From the NCBI RefSeq assembly GCF_031458235.1, contig NZ_JAVDYB010000001.1, forward strand, positions 3,431,001 to 3,495,000: a stretch of DNA of 64,000 nt. Direction: 5' to 3'. Shown here one piece after another: positions 1 to 8,491 of this stretch. The position numbers and the translations under genes were made by a program. The notes under the pieces are model-generated. The model searched no databases and was not told where the DNA came from. It was given only the letters and a program-made list of their open reading frames with translations. Source of the stretch: Catenuloplanes atrovinosus (GTDB taxonomy: Bacteria > Actinomycetota > Actinomycetes > Mycobacteriales > Micromonosporaceae). The first letter of the stretch is position 1. Each line of letters begins with the position of its first letter.

Positions 1-1
1 G

Positions 2-487
2 ACGATCTTTCCCGATAAGGACGCGGTCGTCCAGGCGTGGAGTTCCATGCTGATGGCGCAGCTGAGCGCGGCGAGCAACCCCACCGAGGACGTAGGCAAG
101 CTGAACGCGATCCGGATGGATCAGCCGATCGGGCCGCGCCTTGTCGAGGTGGTCACCATCCTCGGCGCCTACTACGATCGCATCCGCGCCGAGCTCGAAT
201 CCGTCGAGCGGGTCGGCTTCCCACGCCACGGCACGGCCACTGAGGCGGGCACCGCACCACTGAGCCGGAACGATTTCCGGGTCCTCGGCAGCCTGCCCGA
301 GTTTCAGCAGGCGGTCGCGAGACTGCTGAAACCGGACGAGCAACGCCTACGCGTTCCCGTCGAGGTCCTCGCGGAGATATTCCTCAGCATGTCGCGATTC
401 TGCACCCGGGCGCCGAACGAGGTACGTCCGCTGCCGGCCGAACAGGTCGTCCACCTCTTCCTGCACGGCGCCCTGATCAGCGACTGA
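2..487 (+). CDS. TetR-family regulator, C-terminal part (truncated by window edge)
   Basis: The frame is open from the left edge, so the start codon and most of the DNA-binding domain lie outside the window. The first visible residues, TIFPDKDAVVQAW, match the end of the TetR helix-turn-helix block, where an aromatic residue and PDKD precede the first long helix. The remaining 150 or so residues are helical, as expected of a ligand-binding and dimerisation domain, but I cannot assign a ligand. The gene ends at TGA 485-487 and is followed by a long perfect hairpin (554-588) that it probably shares as a terminator with the convergent protease gene. The family is fairly secure; the target is unknown. 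Confidence 0.7.
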   Translation, partial: TIFPDKDAVVQAWSSMLMAQLSAASNPTEDVGKLNAIRMDQPIGPRLVEVVTILGAYYDRIRAELESVERVGFPRHGTATEAGTAPLSRNDFRVLGSLPEFQQAVARLLKPDEQRLRVPVEVLAEIFLSMSRFCTRAPNEVRPLPAEQVVHLFLHGALISD

Positions 488-553
488 CGGCTACGACGGG
501 ACGCCGCGGACGTGCTCTGGCAGCGGCACGACTGGCAGCACGTCGATCCCCTC

Positions 554-588
554 GGTACGCCGTCCGGGACGGGCCCGGACGGCGTACC
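554..588. terminator. Perfect 15-bp stem, probable bidirectional terminator
   Basis: Arms at 554-568 and 574-588 are exact reverse complements (GGTACGCCGTCCGGG and its complement) around a 5-nt loop. It lies between two convergent stop codons (487 and 592). There is no clear T tract, which is common for actinobacterial terminators. Confidence 0.75.
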
Positions 589-591
589 GGT

Positions 592-1983
592 TCAGGCGAC
601 GATCCAGCTCAGCGTGTGGGTGCGGGTGTTGCCGTCCGGGTCGGTGGCGGTCAGGGTGACGGGGTACTCGCCGGCCACGGTGGGCGTGCCGGAGATCCGG
701 GTGGTGCCGGGGTCGAGGCGGGTGCCCGGCGGCAGGCCGGTGGCGGTCAGCGTGACCGGTCGCCGCTGCGGGTGCGTGACCTGGACGTAGTGGTAGGTCG
801 AGGCGCCGGCGGCATCGTGCCAGGCCCCGATGAAACGGATCTTCGGGCCGGTCGGCGCGGGCGGGACCGGACGGGTGCCGTCGACCCCGACCGCGGTCCA
901 CGCGGCGGCCACGGTGGACACCTCCACGCTCGACGGGCCGTAGAGGTCGGTGGCGGCCCGCAGCGTCGCGGCCCGGGCGCCGGCATAGTCGGTGTTCGAG
1001 ACCATGTACTCGGTCACCGCGCGGAACCAGATCCGCCCGGCGCGCTCGTTGCCCAGCCCGGTGACCGCGGGCGCCCCACCACAGGTCGGGCTGTCACCCC
1101 AGGCAGACCGTCCACTACCGACGGACAGCTGGTAGAAGAACTTGATCGCGGGCGCCCCGATCCGGTGGTTGGACGGCTCGTCCACCAAACTCGGATCCCA
1201 GCAGCCCTTCCCGGCGCCGTTACGGGTGGGGTCGTCCATGTACCGCAACGGCCCGCCCGGCGTGCTCTCCCCGATCATGTAGTCGGGTGCGTCCGCCGGA
1301 TTACCGGCCGCGAACTCGACCAGCGTGCCCAGGATGTCACTGTTCGCCTCGTTGAGCCCACCGGACTCACCGAAGTTGTCGAAACCGGCGGTCACCCCGG
1401 AGACGCCGTGCCCGATCTCGTGCGCCACGACATCGATGGCGTTCATCGACCGGCTACCGGCCGGCGGCGGGCTCAGCAGCACACACCGGCAGTCGGCCTC
1501 GTAGGACGCCACACCGTCCGGCTCGCCGACGTTGGTGAGAACCAGCGGGCCCACCCCGTCACCGGCGATCCCGAACCGCCCGTGCACGGCCCGCAGATAG
1601 TCCCAGGTCACCTCGGCGGCATAGTAGGCGTCGACGTTCGCCGTGGCCCGGTCGTCGGCGACACCGGTACCCCACCGGTTGTCGGCGTCGGTGGGACGGA
1701 CTCCGCTGTACGGGCCCTGGAAGAAGCCGCCGCCGAGGTCGCGTACCTCCAGGCCGCCGCGGCCGCGGTCGACCAGCGCGTACCCGCCGGCCCGATCCCG
1801 CTCGGTGACGATCGTGACCGTACCGCTGTGGAACCCGTGCGCGATACCGGCGGCGCCGGGCGCGGCGTTCGCCGCCGGAGGACCGGAGACGGCGACCGCA
1901 CCGAGGACGCCCGTCACGGCCACCAGCCGCACGAGCCGCCCTCCGGCACGGCGCCGCCGCACTGTGGTCGAGGTGTCTGTCAT
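592..1983 (-). CDS. Secreted M4-family (thermolysin-like) metalloprotease with C-terminal Ig-like domain
   Basis: Zinc endopeptidase predicted to act outside the cell. With the start at 1983 the protein has 463 residues. The first 40 or so are an Arg-rich n-region, a hydrophobic stretch and an ANAAPG cleavage site. The zinc motif HEIGH is at residues 188-192, and NEANSD places the third ligand, Glu, at 212, exactly 24 residues after the first His as in thermolysin. The last 85 residues (ISGTPTVAGEYPVTLTATD) look like a putative Ig (He_PIG-type) domain. The usual roughly 200-residue FTP/PepSY propeptide is absent, because the catalytic fold begins almost directly after the signal peptide. An in-frame start at 2007 exists, but 1983 gives the better signal peptide. 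Confidence 0.9.
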   Translation of the reverse strand: MTDTSTTVRRRRAGGRLVRLVAVTGVLGAVAVSGPPAANAAPGAAGIAHGFHSGTVTIVTERDRAGGYALVDRGRGGLEVRDLGGGFFQGPYSGVRPTDADNRWGTGVADDRATANVDAYYAAEVTWDYLRAVHGRFGIAGDGVGPLVLTNVGEPDGVASYEADCRCVLLSPPPAGSRSMNAIDVVAHEIGHGVSGVTAGFDNFGESGGLNEANSDILGTLVEFAAGNPADAPDYMIGESTPGGPLRYMDDPTRNGAGKGCWDPSLVDEPSNHRIGAPAIKFFYQLSVGSGRSAWGDSPTCGGAPAVTGLGNERAGRIWFRAVTEYMVSNTDYAGARAATLRAATDLYGPSSVEVSTVAAAWTAVGVDGTRPVPPAPTGPKIRFIGAWHDAAGASTYHYVQVTHPQRRPVTLTATGLPPGTRLDPGTTRISGTPTVAGEYPVTLTATDPDGNTRTHTLSWIVA

Positions 1984-2172
1984 GGCGGCGACCGTACGAC
2001 CGTCCACATAAGGCGAAGATAAGCGGCCACGGTACGGCGAGAGTGCTCCGTACCATCGGCGCCACCGGCCGAAGGCTGAGCAACCGCTGAGGGCCGCTCA
2101 GCCTGCGCACGGGTACGCGCATCGACGATGGTGACGTTCGGTTCACGCATCATCGTCACGGGGGTTGATCCA

Positions 2173-2673
2173 ATGCGGAAGAAGATCCTGACGGCCGCGG
2201 TCGCGCTCGCCGCCACGACCGGCCTGCTGGGCGCGGCGGCGCCGGCCACGGCGGACCGCAAGCCGGATGAGCCGAGCTTGACCGGCTCCGCGCAGTTGTT
2301 CCGGCTGGACGGGCAGGACGTGCGGTTCACGTTCGACGTGCGCGGGTTCGCCATGGACGCGCAGGGCACGTTCCGGTTCACGCACCGGCACGGCGAGCAG
2401 TACGGCTGGGCGGACCTCAAGGCGGACTGCCTGATCACCGGCGGGCCGGTCGCGACCGTCACCGGCATCGTCACGGCCACGAACGTGCCGGGGCTGATGG
2501 GGCAGCGCAAGGGCGTGTCGGTGTACGACCACGGTCGCCACGACCGGCTCGGTTACAGCTGGCCGATCTCGCACGACATCCACGTCGAGCAGTGCCTGAG
2601 CATGGCGCCGTTCGAGACCGTACGCACCGGCGACTTCCGGGTCGAGCACTGGTTCCCGCCGCTGCCGCGGTAG
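2173..2673 (+). CDS. Secreted protein of unknown function
   Basis: A 166-residue protein starting MRKKILTAAVALAATTG, a classical Sec signal peptide with an ATA|D cleavage site near residue 27. The start at 2173 was chosen over an upstream in-frame start because it places the signal peptide at the N-terminus. The mature part is polar, with two cysteines that could pair, and has no motif I recognise. FDVRGFAMDAQGTFRFTH suggests a beta-rich fold. It stands alone, with intergenic DNA on both sides, and is transcribed away from the protease gene. Confidence 0.7.
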   Translation: MRKKILTAAVALAATTGLLGAAAPATADRKPDEPSLTGSAQLFRLDGQDVRFTFDVRGFAMDAQGTFRFTHRHGEQYGWADLKADCLITGGPVATVTGIVTATNVPGLMGQRKGVSVYDHGRHDRLGYSWPISHDIHVEQCLSMAPFETVRTGDFRVEHWFPPLPR

Positions 2674-2830
2674 GGCACCGAATGGTGACACCTTCCGCAC
2701 CGACTCCGTTCGACTTTTGCTTTGGTCGATCTTCGAGTGGCTTGGGTGAAGCGATTCTGAAGCTGATGTGAAATTCCTGACTGCTACGTTTCCTGCCACC
2801 GCCAACGTGCCATTCGTGATGGGAGAAGAC

Positions 2831-3172
2831 ATGTCACCGCAACGTAATCGCCGTCGCTCGGTGCTGCTGTCGGCCGCGGCGGTCGCCTGCGCGGCCGCGA
2901 CGATCACCGTGGCGAGCGCGACCCCGGCGTCCGCCGCCACCGGCGTGCTCATACTCAGGCACTCGGACCCGGCCGGCAACATCACTTACCTCGCCAACCC
3001 CGCCCCGGGGTGCTACTCCGTACGCGACGGCTACAACGTCGCCGACAACCGGCTCAACACCTACGTCCTCGCGTATCGGAGCACCTTCTGTAACGGCTCG
3101 GCGATCCGGATCGAGCCCGGCACCGCGCCGTCTCTGTGGCAGACCGCCTACAGCGTCCAGGTGCCCAGCTGA
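2831..3172 (+). CDS. Small secreted protein
   Basis: A 113-residue precursor. The start at 2831 is preceded by GGGAGAAGAC, a good ribosome binding site, and begins MSPQRNRRRS followed by a hydrophobic, Ala-rich signal segment ending ASAAT. The mature domain of about 75 residues has two cysteines (PGCYSV and TFCNG), likely one disulfide, and resembles the short secreted beta proteins common in streptomycetes and relatives. I cannot assign a function. It is followed by a hairpin terminator. Confidence 0.7.
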   Translation: MSPQRNRRRSVLLSAAAVACAAATITVASATPASAATGVLILRHSDPAGNITYLANPAPGCYSVRDGYNVADNRLNTYVLAYRSTFCNGSAIRIEPGTAPSLWQTAYSVQVPS

Positions 3173-3180
3173 GGCCCGGC

Positions 3181-3219
3181 GTGGCGCCGTACCGGTCGGG
3201 GAACGACGTACGGCGCCAC
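3181..3219 (+). terminator. Hairpin terminator after the small secreted protein
   Basis: Arms GTGGCGCCGTAC (3181-3192) and its exact complement (3208-3219) surround a 15-nt loop, starting 8 bases after the stop codon at 3172. Confidence 0.7.
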
Positions 3220-3341
3220 GATCGGATAGGCGCACCGGCCGCGGACAGGTGAAGGAAAACCGGCCGATGTCGACGATCCCGGACGGCCGGGATGGTCCGC
3301 GGCGGTGCGGACCATCAGCCGGGGTCTGGCATTCTTGGGGC

Positions 3342-4208
3342 GTGGCCGACCTGGAACTGCGACACCTCAGGTACCTCGTCGCCGTGGCGGAGACCGGGAG
3401 CATCACCCGCGCGGCGCGGCGGCTGCTGCTGACCCAGCCGGCGCTGTCGCGTGCGCTGCGGTCGCTGGAGCGGGCGGCCGGGGTGCCGCTGCTCGTGCGT
3501 GGGTCGCACGCCACCGAGCTCACGGCGGCCGGAGCGGTGCTCTTGGCGGACGCGTACGACCTGCTGGAACGCTCCAGGATCGCGCTGGAACGGGCGCGGG
3601 AGACGGAGACGCTGACCGTGACCGCGCCCGCCTGTGACGTCATCGCCGTGGCGGCGGCCAGCCGGGACTTCGAGGCGGCGAATCCGGGAGTCCAGATCGA
3701 CGTGGTGCCGCGTGACTGGCTGGCCCCGGAGGAGCTGCGGGCGGGCACGGCGGACGTGTCGATCCTGCGTGACTCGTTCGATCGGCACGGCCTCGCGGTC
3801 GAGTCGATCATGACGGAGCCGCGCATGGTGGTGCTGGGCGCGGACCATCCGCTCGGCGAACGGGAGCGTCTGACCCTCGCTGACCTGCGGGACGAGACGT
3901 TCACCTACTGGGCGGGCATGTCCGGTGCGGAGGCGGCGCATTGGACCGGCGCCGACGTGGACGGGCAGCCACGCCGGCAGAGCCTGCGCATCCGGTCGGT
4001 GACCGACGTGCTCGCCGCGGTCGCGCTCGGGCGGGCGGTCGTGTACGCCCACGGCTCGACACTTCCGGAGAAACTGCCGGGCATGTCCGTACGGCCGGTC
4101 GAGGGCCTGTCCGGGAGCCGCCTGGAGGTGGGGACGCCGTCGCGTGCCACCGGGGCCGCACGGTTGTTCGTGGAGCACATTCTGCGGTGGCCTGCCTGGC
4201 GGGCATGA
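3342..4208 (+). CDS. LysR-family transcriptional regulator
   Basis: A 288-residue regulator. The GTG at 3342 is chosen because the canonical N-terminus LELRHLRYLVAVAETGSITRAA follows directly; the frame is open further upstream but that sequence is not LysR-like. The winged helix-turn-helix covers about residues 5-62 (QPALSRALRSLE), followed by a periplasmic-binding-protein-like effector domain. CATTCT lies 6 bases before the start, so a leaderless transcript is possible. The SDR gene follows 57 bp downstream on the same strand and may be a target or operon partner. The ligand cannot be predicted. Confidence 0.88.
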   Translation: MADLELRHLRYLVAVAETGSITRAARRLLLTQPALSRALRSLERAAGVPLLVRGSHATELTAAGAVLLADAYDLLERSRIALERARETETLTVTAPACDVIAVAAASRDFEAANPGVQIDVVPRDWLAPEELRAGTADVSILRDSFDRHGLAVESIMTEPRMVVLGADHPLGERERLTLADLRDETFTYWAGMSGAEAAHWTGADVDGQPRRQSLRIRSVTDVLAAVALGRAVVYAHGSTLPEKLPGMSVRPVEGLSGSRLEVGTPSRATGAARLFVEHILRWPAWRA

Positions 4209-4265
4209 CCCGCTCTGCCCGATCGGCATTACCGCCGGTTCCACGCCGCTGGTTGGATCAGGCAA

Positions 4266-5087
4266 ATGCAAGATCAATCAACTGTCGTCATCACCGGCGC
4301 CAGCTCGGGCATCGGGCTCGCCGTGGCGGAACTCGTCGCGGCGCGGGGCGCCCACGTCGTGCTGGTCGGCCGGACCGAGCAGCGTCTCGCGCCGGCCGTC
4401 GACCGGGTCCGGGAGGCCGGACACGGCCGGACACCGGGACGGTTCCTCGCCGACTTCGAGCGGCTCGCGGACGTCCGCGCGCTGGCCGACCAGTTGCGGG
4501 ACCGATACCCGACGATCGACGTGCTGATCAACAACGCGGGCGGGCGGATACGGTCATATCGCCGCACCGTGGACGGGAACGAGGCGACGGTCCAGGTCAA
4601 CCACCTGGCGCACTTCCTGCTCAGCGGCCTGCTGCGAGACCGGCTGCGCGGTGGCCGGATCATCAACACCGCCGTGCGGCCGGCACCCAACGTCCGGATC
4701 GCCCCGGAGGACCTGAACGGCGCGCCCGAGCGGTACCGCGGCGTGCCCGCCTACCAGATGACCAAGGCGGCCAACATCCTCTTCGCCATGGAGGCGGCCC
4801 GCCGCTGGCCGGACATTCTCAGCGTCAGCTTCCATCCCGGCCTGGTACGCACGAACATCGGCGACGGAACGGCGCTACGGTACTTCTTCCGGTACGCACC
4901 GTTCCTGATCAGCCCGGAGCGGTCCGCCGCCGACATGGCCCCGCTGATCACCGCCCCGGCGGACGAACTGCGCAACGGCGGCTTCTACGCCGGCGGCAAG
5001 CTGCCCCGGCTCAACCGCCGGATCTTCAACCCCGACATCGCCGCACGACTCTGGAGCACCTCGGAGGCCTTGGTGGCGAAGGGTTGA
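4266..5087 (+). CDS. Short-chain dehydrogenase/reductase
   Basis: A 273-residue NAD(P)-dependent oxidoreductase with a Rossmann fold. TGASSGIG at residues 10-17 binds the dinucleotide, NNAGG is the structural motif, and YQMTKAANILF supplies the catalytic Tyr and Lys. The sequence around the active site and the PEDLNG segment resemble the retinol dehydrogenase/WW-domain oxidoreductase-like SDR group. It lies 57 bp downstream of the LysR gene and ends 2 bp from the stop of the convergent lipoprotein gene. The substrate is unknown. Confidence 0.9.
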   Translation: MQDQSTVVITGASSGIGLAVAELVAARGAHVVLVGRTEQRLAPAVDRVREAGHGRTPGRFLADFERLADVRALADQLRDRYPTIDVLINNAGGRIRSYRRTVDGNEATVQVNHLAHFLLSGLLRDRLRGGRIINTAVRPAPNVRIAPEDLNGAPERYRGVPAYQMTKAANILFAMEAARRWPDILSVSFHPGLVRTNIGDGTALRYFFRYAPFLISPERSAADMAPLITAPADELRNGGFYAGGKLPRLNRRIFNPDIAARLWSTSEALVAKG

Positions 5088-5089
5088 CG

Positions 5090-5485
5090 TCAACGATCGG
5101 GTGAGGTGGCCACGGATGGACTCAGGCCCGGGTCCGGGGATTCGGCATCGCCGGCGTCGGAGTCGTTTCTCCTCGTGTCCCGTGCGTACCGCTCCAGCGC
5201 TGCCGCCATCTCCTCCTCGGTCATCGGCCGGCTCGGTTCCGTCCCTCGACCTCCCATGACGATGTTCCCCGGTCCCGTCTGGCCGGGGAACATGCGCTCG
5301 ATGTCCTCCAGGGTCAACGGGGTGCCGGACGCGCTCGGTGCAGGGCTTGCCCCGGCCGTTGCGGGAACAGCGGACACCGTCGCATCCGGCGCCGCGGCGG
5401 GCTCGTGGTCCGCCGGAGCCGTGCAGGCGGTCATCGCCACGCCCAACACGGCGGACACCAGCATCACCATGTGTCGCCCCGCCAT
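5090..5485 (-). CDS. Putative lipoprotein
   Basis: A 131-residue protein starting MAGRHMVMLVSAVLGVAMTAC. The hydrophobic segment ends in a lipobox-like TAC, so the Cys is the likely lipidated residue. The start at 5485 follows GAGAGGA with good spacing. The mature part is Ala/Pro/Ser-rich and disordered, then acidic with a short helix (MTEEEMAAALERYARD). No enzyme motif is visible. An exported, membrane-tethered role is inferred only from the lipobox. Confidence 0.6.
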   Translation of the reverse strand: MAGRHMVMLVSAVLGVAMTACTAPADHEPAAAPDATVSAVPATAGASPAPSASGTPLTLEDIERMFPGQTGPGNIVMGGRGTEPSRPMTEEEMAAALERYARDTRRNDSDAGDAESPDPGLSPSVATSPDR

Positions 5486-5882
5486 CGTCAATCCTCTCGG
5501 CCGCCCGATTCACTGCGCGGAACGGTACGCGGCGACGAGGGGTACGCACCGTCGGCTTGCGAGCCGGGTTATTGGCTCCATATGGCCGCCCACCGCGCCC
5601 GAAAGGCCGCAAGACAATGCCCGTCCCAGGGCAGGAACATCCGGAAGATTCCTCAGGTGTGACCGGCGTGATGCGGGAACGAGCCAAGCGTCAAGCCTTT
5701 ATCGAGGCACCCGCGAGGATTGCCGAACGTCGACCGCCGGCCCGTCCGGACGCCATGGGTGACCGCTGTCGGCCAGCGGGGCAGCATGCCGGCCGGCCGT
5801 GAGCGCGTCACAGGAGCCCGGCGTCGCCGCCGGGGATGGCGGATCCGGCCGGGGGCGGCCGGCCGGATCGCGGTGGGCGGAA
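5486..5882. other. Intergenic stretch, no supported gene
   Basis: About 400 bp between the lipoprotein start and the stop of the next minus-strand gene. Open frames here lack ribosome sites and plausible protein composition. The right part is the 3' flank of the triplicated-repeat gene. I see no convincing terminator, RNA or repeat. Confidence 0.5.
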
Positions 5883-6398
5883 TCAGTGGAGGTAGCCCTC
5901 GACGCGGACGTAGGTGTAGCCGGCGGCGTACGCGGAATCGATGCCCACCTGCGTGGCGGTGGTGAAATTGTCGCCCCGGGCCTCGTTCCAGAACAGGTAC
6001 AGCGGGCGTCCGCCGGACGTACCCACGTAGCCCTCGACCCGCACGTAGGTGTAGCCGGCGGCGTACGCGGAATCGATGCCCACCTGGGTCGAGGTGGTGA
6101 AGTTGTCGCCGCGGGCGGCGCTCCAGAACAGGTACAGCGGCCGGGTGCCGGAGACCTGCGTGGTGTGGAGGTAGCCCTCGTTACGGACGAAGCTGTACCC
6201 GGCCGCCGTTGCGGCGGAGTCGCCGGCCGCGGTGCCCGAGCTGAAGTTGTCCTCGCGGGCGCCGCTCCACCAGGTGGTGAGCGGGGTGCTCGCGGGCACC
6301 GCGGCCCGGTCCGGTCCCGGGCCGGCGACGGCCGGCCCGGCGAGGGCGAACGTACCCGCGAGCGCCGCCACGATCGTGGCGAGAATTGCCTTCCGCAT
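5883..6398 (-). CDS. Secreted protein made of three ~45-residue repeats (DUF5648-like)
   Basis: A 171-residue precursor starting MRKAILATIVAALAGTF at 6398 after a GGGAGAAGCGG ribosome site; signal peptide cleavage is near AVAG. The mature protein is three tandem repeats of the type W-x-A-R-x-D-N-F-x-(T/S) ... A-A-G-Y-(T/S)-(Y/F)-V-R-x-E-G-Y. The last two are nearly identical. The pattern resembles the DUF5648 repeat found in secreted lectin-like or cell-wall proteins, but this is my reading, not a search result. No catalytic residues are apparent. Confidence 0.75.
   Translation of the reverse strand: MRKAILATIVAALAGTFALAGPAVAGPGPDRAAVPASTPLTTWWSGAREDNFSSGTAAGDSAATAAGYSFVRNEGYLHTTQVSGTRPLYLFWSAARGDNFTTSTQVGIDSAYAAGYTYVRVEGYVGTSGGRPLYLFWNEARGDNFTTATQVGIDSAYAAGYTYVRVEGYLH
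5893..6144. repeat. 135-bp direct duplication inside the repeat-protein gene
   Basis: About 117 bp starting at 5893 recur at 6028 with roughly a dozen differences, a period of 135 bp or exactly 45 codons. This implies a recent in-frame duplication of one protein repeat; the third, N-terminal repeat is more diverged. Confidence 0.8.
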
Positions 6399-6798
6399 CC
6401 GCTTCTCCCATCGGAGTGTCCCCCATTCCCGTGAATGAGGTCGTCTCCAGTAGAGCGGTCCGGGCGGCACGAAATCCAGATAGCTGTCAATGTCGCGCCA
6501 TTGTGTATCAACGGCGCTGTTCGTATCTCGCGTTCAATTCAGAGCATTTCGCGTCCCGATCAGCATCCTACGCCATAAGAATGCCTCACCCGATTCGAAT
6601 GCAGCGTTTCCGACACATATCCCGCGGCGCGCGGACTACGGCGGCCGGAACCTCCGCGGCGGCTCTCCAGGAACAGCTGCGGTACCGATCCACGGACGGC
6701 CGGTTCCTGGTGTACTCCCTGTCGCGCGTCGGGCGAGACCATCTCTTCGCCTCCGTTCCACTCTGCCGCGGCACGAGTGAGTTCCATATGCTGGCCGG
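6399..6798. other. Intergenic region with an AT-rich core, no supported gene
   Basis: 400 bp between divergent genes. The stretch from about 6470 to 6620 is clearly richer in A and T than its surroundings and probably holds the promoter of the secreted repeat protein. On the right, TATGCT at 6787-6792 is a -10 element for the leaderless gene at 6799. No open frame here has good protein character. Confidence 0.5.
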
Positions 6799-7254
6799 AT
6801 GTATTCGACGACGGTCTCCCGGCACATCGCGGCGCCCCGAGACGTGATCTACCGGGCGTTGCTGGACGCGGACGCGATCGCAACGTGGCGGACGCCGGAC
6901 GGCATGACCGGGCACGTGCACGAGTTCGAGGCGCGGGAGGGCGGCCGGTTCCGCGTCTCGCTCAGCTATGTGGACGAGGCCGGGGCCGGCAAGTCGGGTG
7001 CGCACACCGACACCTATCGGGGCCGGTTCGTCACGCTGGTGGCGGGTGAGCGGGTGGTCGAGGAGCTGGCGTTCGAGTCGGACGATCCGGCGCTGGGCGG
7101 GGTGATGACGATGACCACCACGCTGGCCGACTCCGGCGGCGGCACCGAGGTGACGATCGTCCACGAGGGCGTGCCCGACGTCGTCCCGCCGGCCGACAAC
7201 GAGGTCGGCACGCGCATGGCGCTCGACAACCTGGCCCGCTTCGTCGGGGCCTGA
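6799..7254 (+). CDS. SRPBCC-fold (AHSA1-like) protein
   Basis: A 151-residue protein of the START/Bet v1-like (SRPBCC, AHSA1 subgroup) fold. The N-terminus SRHIAAPRDVIYRALLDADAIATWRTPDG and the middle GEREV-like region GERVVEELAFES match the polyketide-cyclase/AHSA1 pattern. Such proteins bind hydrophobic ligands; the ligand is unknown. TATGCT ends 6 bases before the ATG and there is no Shine-Dalgarno sequence, so the mRNA is probably leaderless. Convergent with the MFS gene, 8 bp between stops. Confidence 0.85.
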   Translation: MYSTTVSRHIAAPRDVIYRALLDADAIATWRTPDGMTGHVHEFEAREGGRFRVSLSYVDEAGAGKSGAHTDTYRGRFVTLVAGERVVEELAFESDDPALGGVMTMTTTLADSGGGTEVTIVHEGVPDVVPPADNEVGTRMALDNLARFVGA

Positions 7255-7262
7255 CCGGCAGC

Positions 7263-8447
7263 TCAGCTCACGGTGACCGGCCGCGGGACACGGCGGCGCC
7301 GCAGGACACCGGCGAGCAGGATGACGAGGACGCCGGCGGCGGGGACGATCAGCAGGCCGGTGCGCAGGCTGGTGGCGTCCGCGACGGCGCCGACCAGCGG
7401 CGGGGAGACCAGGGGGCCGAGGCGCATCAGCCAGGAGACCACGGTCAGGCCGGTGCCGGGCGCCAGGCCGGGCAGTTCGTCGGCCTCGTGCATCGCGGCG
7501 GGCACCAGTGTGGCGACGCCGAAGCCGGCGGCGGCGAAGCCGAGGACGGTGCCGGGGATCGACGGCATGGCGAGTGCCAGGCCCATGCCGGCCGCGACGA
7601 TCAGGCCGCCGGCGCGGGCGACCGTGCGCTGGCCGAAGCGGTCGACCAGCCGGTCGCCGATGAGCCGGCCGGCGAACTGGGCGCCGACCAGCGCGATGTA
7701 GCCCCAGGCGGCGACCTCGGCGGCGGCGTGCAGCGAGCCGGAGAGGTAGACGGCGGCCCACGAGGTGCCGGCGTCCTCGACGAGCGTGCCGCCGACCGCG
7801 ATCAGGGTGAGTGCGGCGATCAGCAGCCAAACCCGTGCCGGGACGCGGGGACGTCCGTACCCGTGCGGGGTGGTGGTCTCCGGTGTCTCCGGGCCGGGCA
7901 GCCGGAAGCGCCACGCGACCAGCGCGACGATCACCAGCAGCGCGCCGGAGACGCCCAGGTGCACGCCGAGGGAGAGGCCGAGCGCGATCGCGCCGGCGGC
8001 CATGGCGCCGCCGGTGACCGCGCCGATCGACCAGATCGCGTGGAACGAGTTGATGATCGAGCGGCCGTATCGGCGCTGCACGCGCAGGCCGTGCGCGTTC
8101 TGCGCGACGTCGGTGATCGCGTCCATGGCGCCGGCCAGGAACAGCATGGCGGCGAAGACGGCGACCGCGGGGGCCAGGCCGGCGAGCAGCACGCCGGCCG
8201 CGGTCAGCACCGTGCCGGCGGCGGCCACGGTGGCGGAGCCGAACCGGCGCACCAGCACGCCGGCGGCGAGGCCGGCGACGATCGCGCCGGTCGGGAACGC
8301 GGCGACGGACAGGCCGTAGAGCGCGTTGCTCAGCCCGAGGCCGGCCTTGATCTCGGGGTAGCGCGGGACCAGGTTCGCGAACAGCGCGCCGTTGGTGAAG
8401 AACAGCGCGCCGACGGCCAGCCGCGCCCGCCGGACAGGATCAGTCAT
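7263..8447 (-). CDS. MFS transporter
   Basis: A 394-residue integral membrane protein with about 12 hydrophobic segments, of the fucose-permease/antibiotic-exporter type (GALFANLVPRYPEIKAGLGLSNALYGLSVA at the N-terminus). The start at 8447 is chosen because it is the mirror image of the TetR start across a perfect inverted repeat and sits 7 bases after TACGAT. It is divergent from the TetR gene at 8487, whose product very likely represses it. Efflux of an inducing compound is the natural inference. Confidence 0.9.
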   Translation of the reverse strand: MTDPVRRARLAVGALFFTNGALFANLVPRYPEIKAGLGLSNALYGLSVAAFPTGAIVAGLAAGVLVRRFGSATVAAAGTVLTAAGVLLAGLAPAVAVFAAMLFLAGAMDAITDVAQNAHGLRVQRRYGRSIINSFHAIWSIGAVTGGAMAAGAIALGLSLGVHLGVSGALLVIVALVAWRFRLPGPETPETTTPHGYGRPRVPARVWLLIAALTLIAVGGTLVEDAGTSWAAVYLSGSLHAAAEVAAWGYIALVGAQFAGRLIGDRLVDRFGQRTVARAGGLIVAAGMGLALAMPSIPGTVLGFAAAGFGVATLVPAAMHEADELPGLAPGTGLTVVSWLMRLGPLVSPPLVGAVADATSLRTGLLIVPAAGVLVILLAGVLRRRRVPRPVTVS

Positions 8448-8491
8448 GCGTACGATCGTACACATGGCTCGTGTACGATCGTACGCATGAC
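8443..8491. promoter_or_regulatory. 21-bp perfect inverted repeat: shared operator and twin leaderless promoters
   Basis: Arms 8443-8463 and 8471-8491 are exact reverse complements with a 7-bp spacer. Each arm contains TACGAT, then 7 bases, then ATGAC, so both genes start identically. TACGAT fits the actinobacterial -10 consensus TAnnnT, placing each transcription start at or next to its ATG. Repressor bound here would cover both -10 boxes and both start codons. Confidence 0.85.

Noticed and set aside
6490-6780. 96-codon plus-strand frame in the AT-rich intergenic patch
   Set aside because: No ribosome site, composition unlike the proteins of this genome, and it runs into the promoter of the SRPBCC gene.
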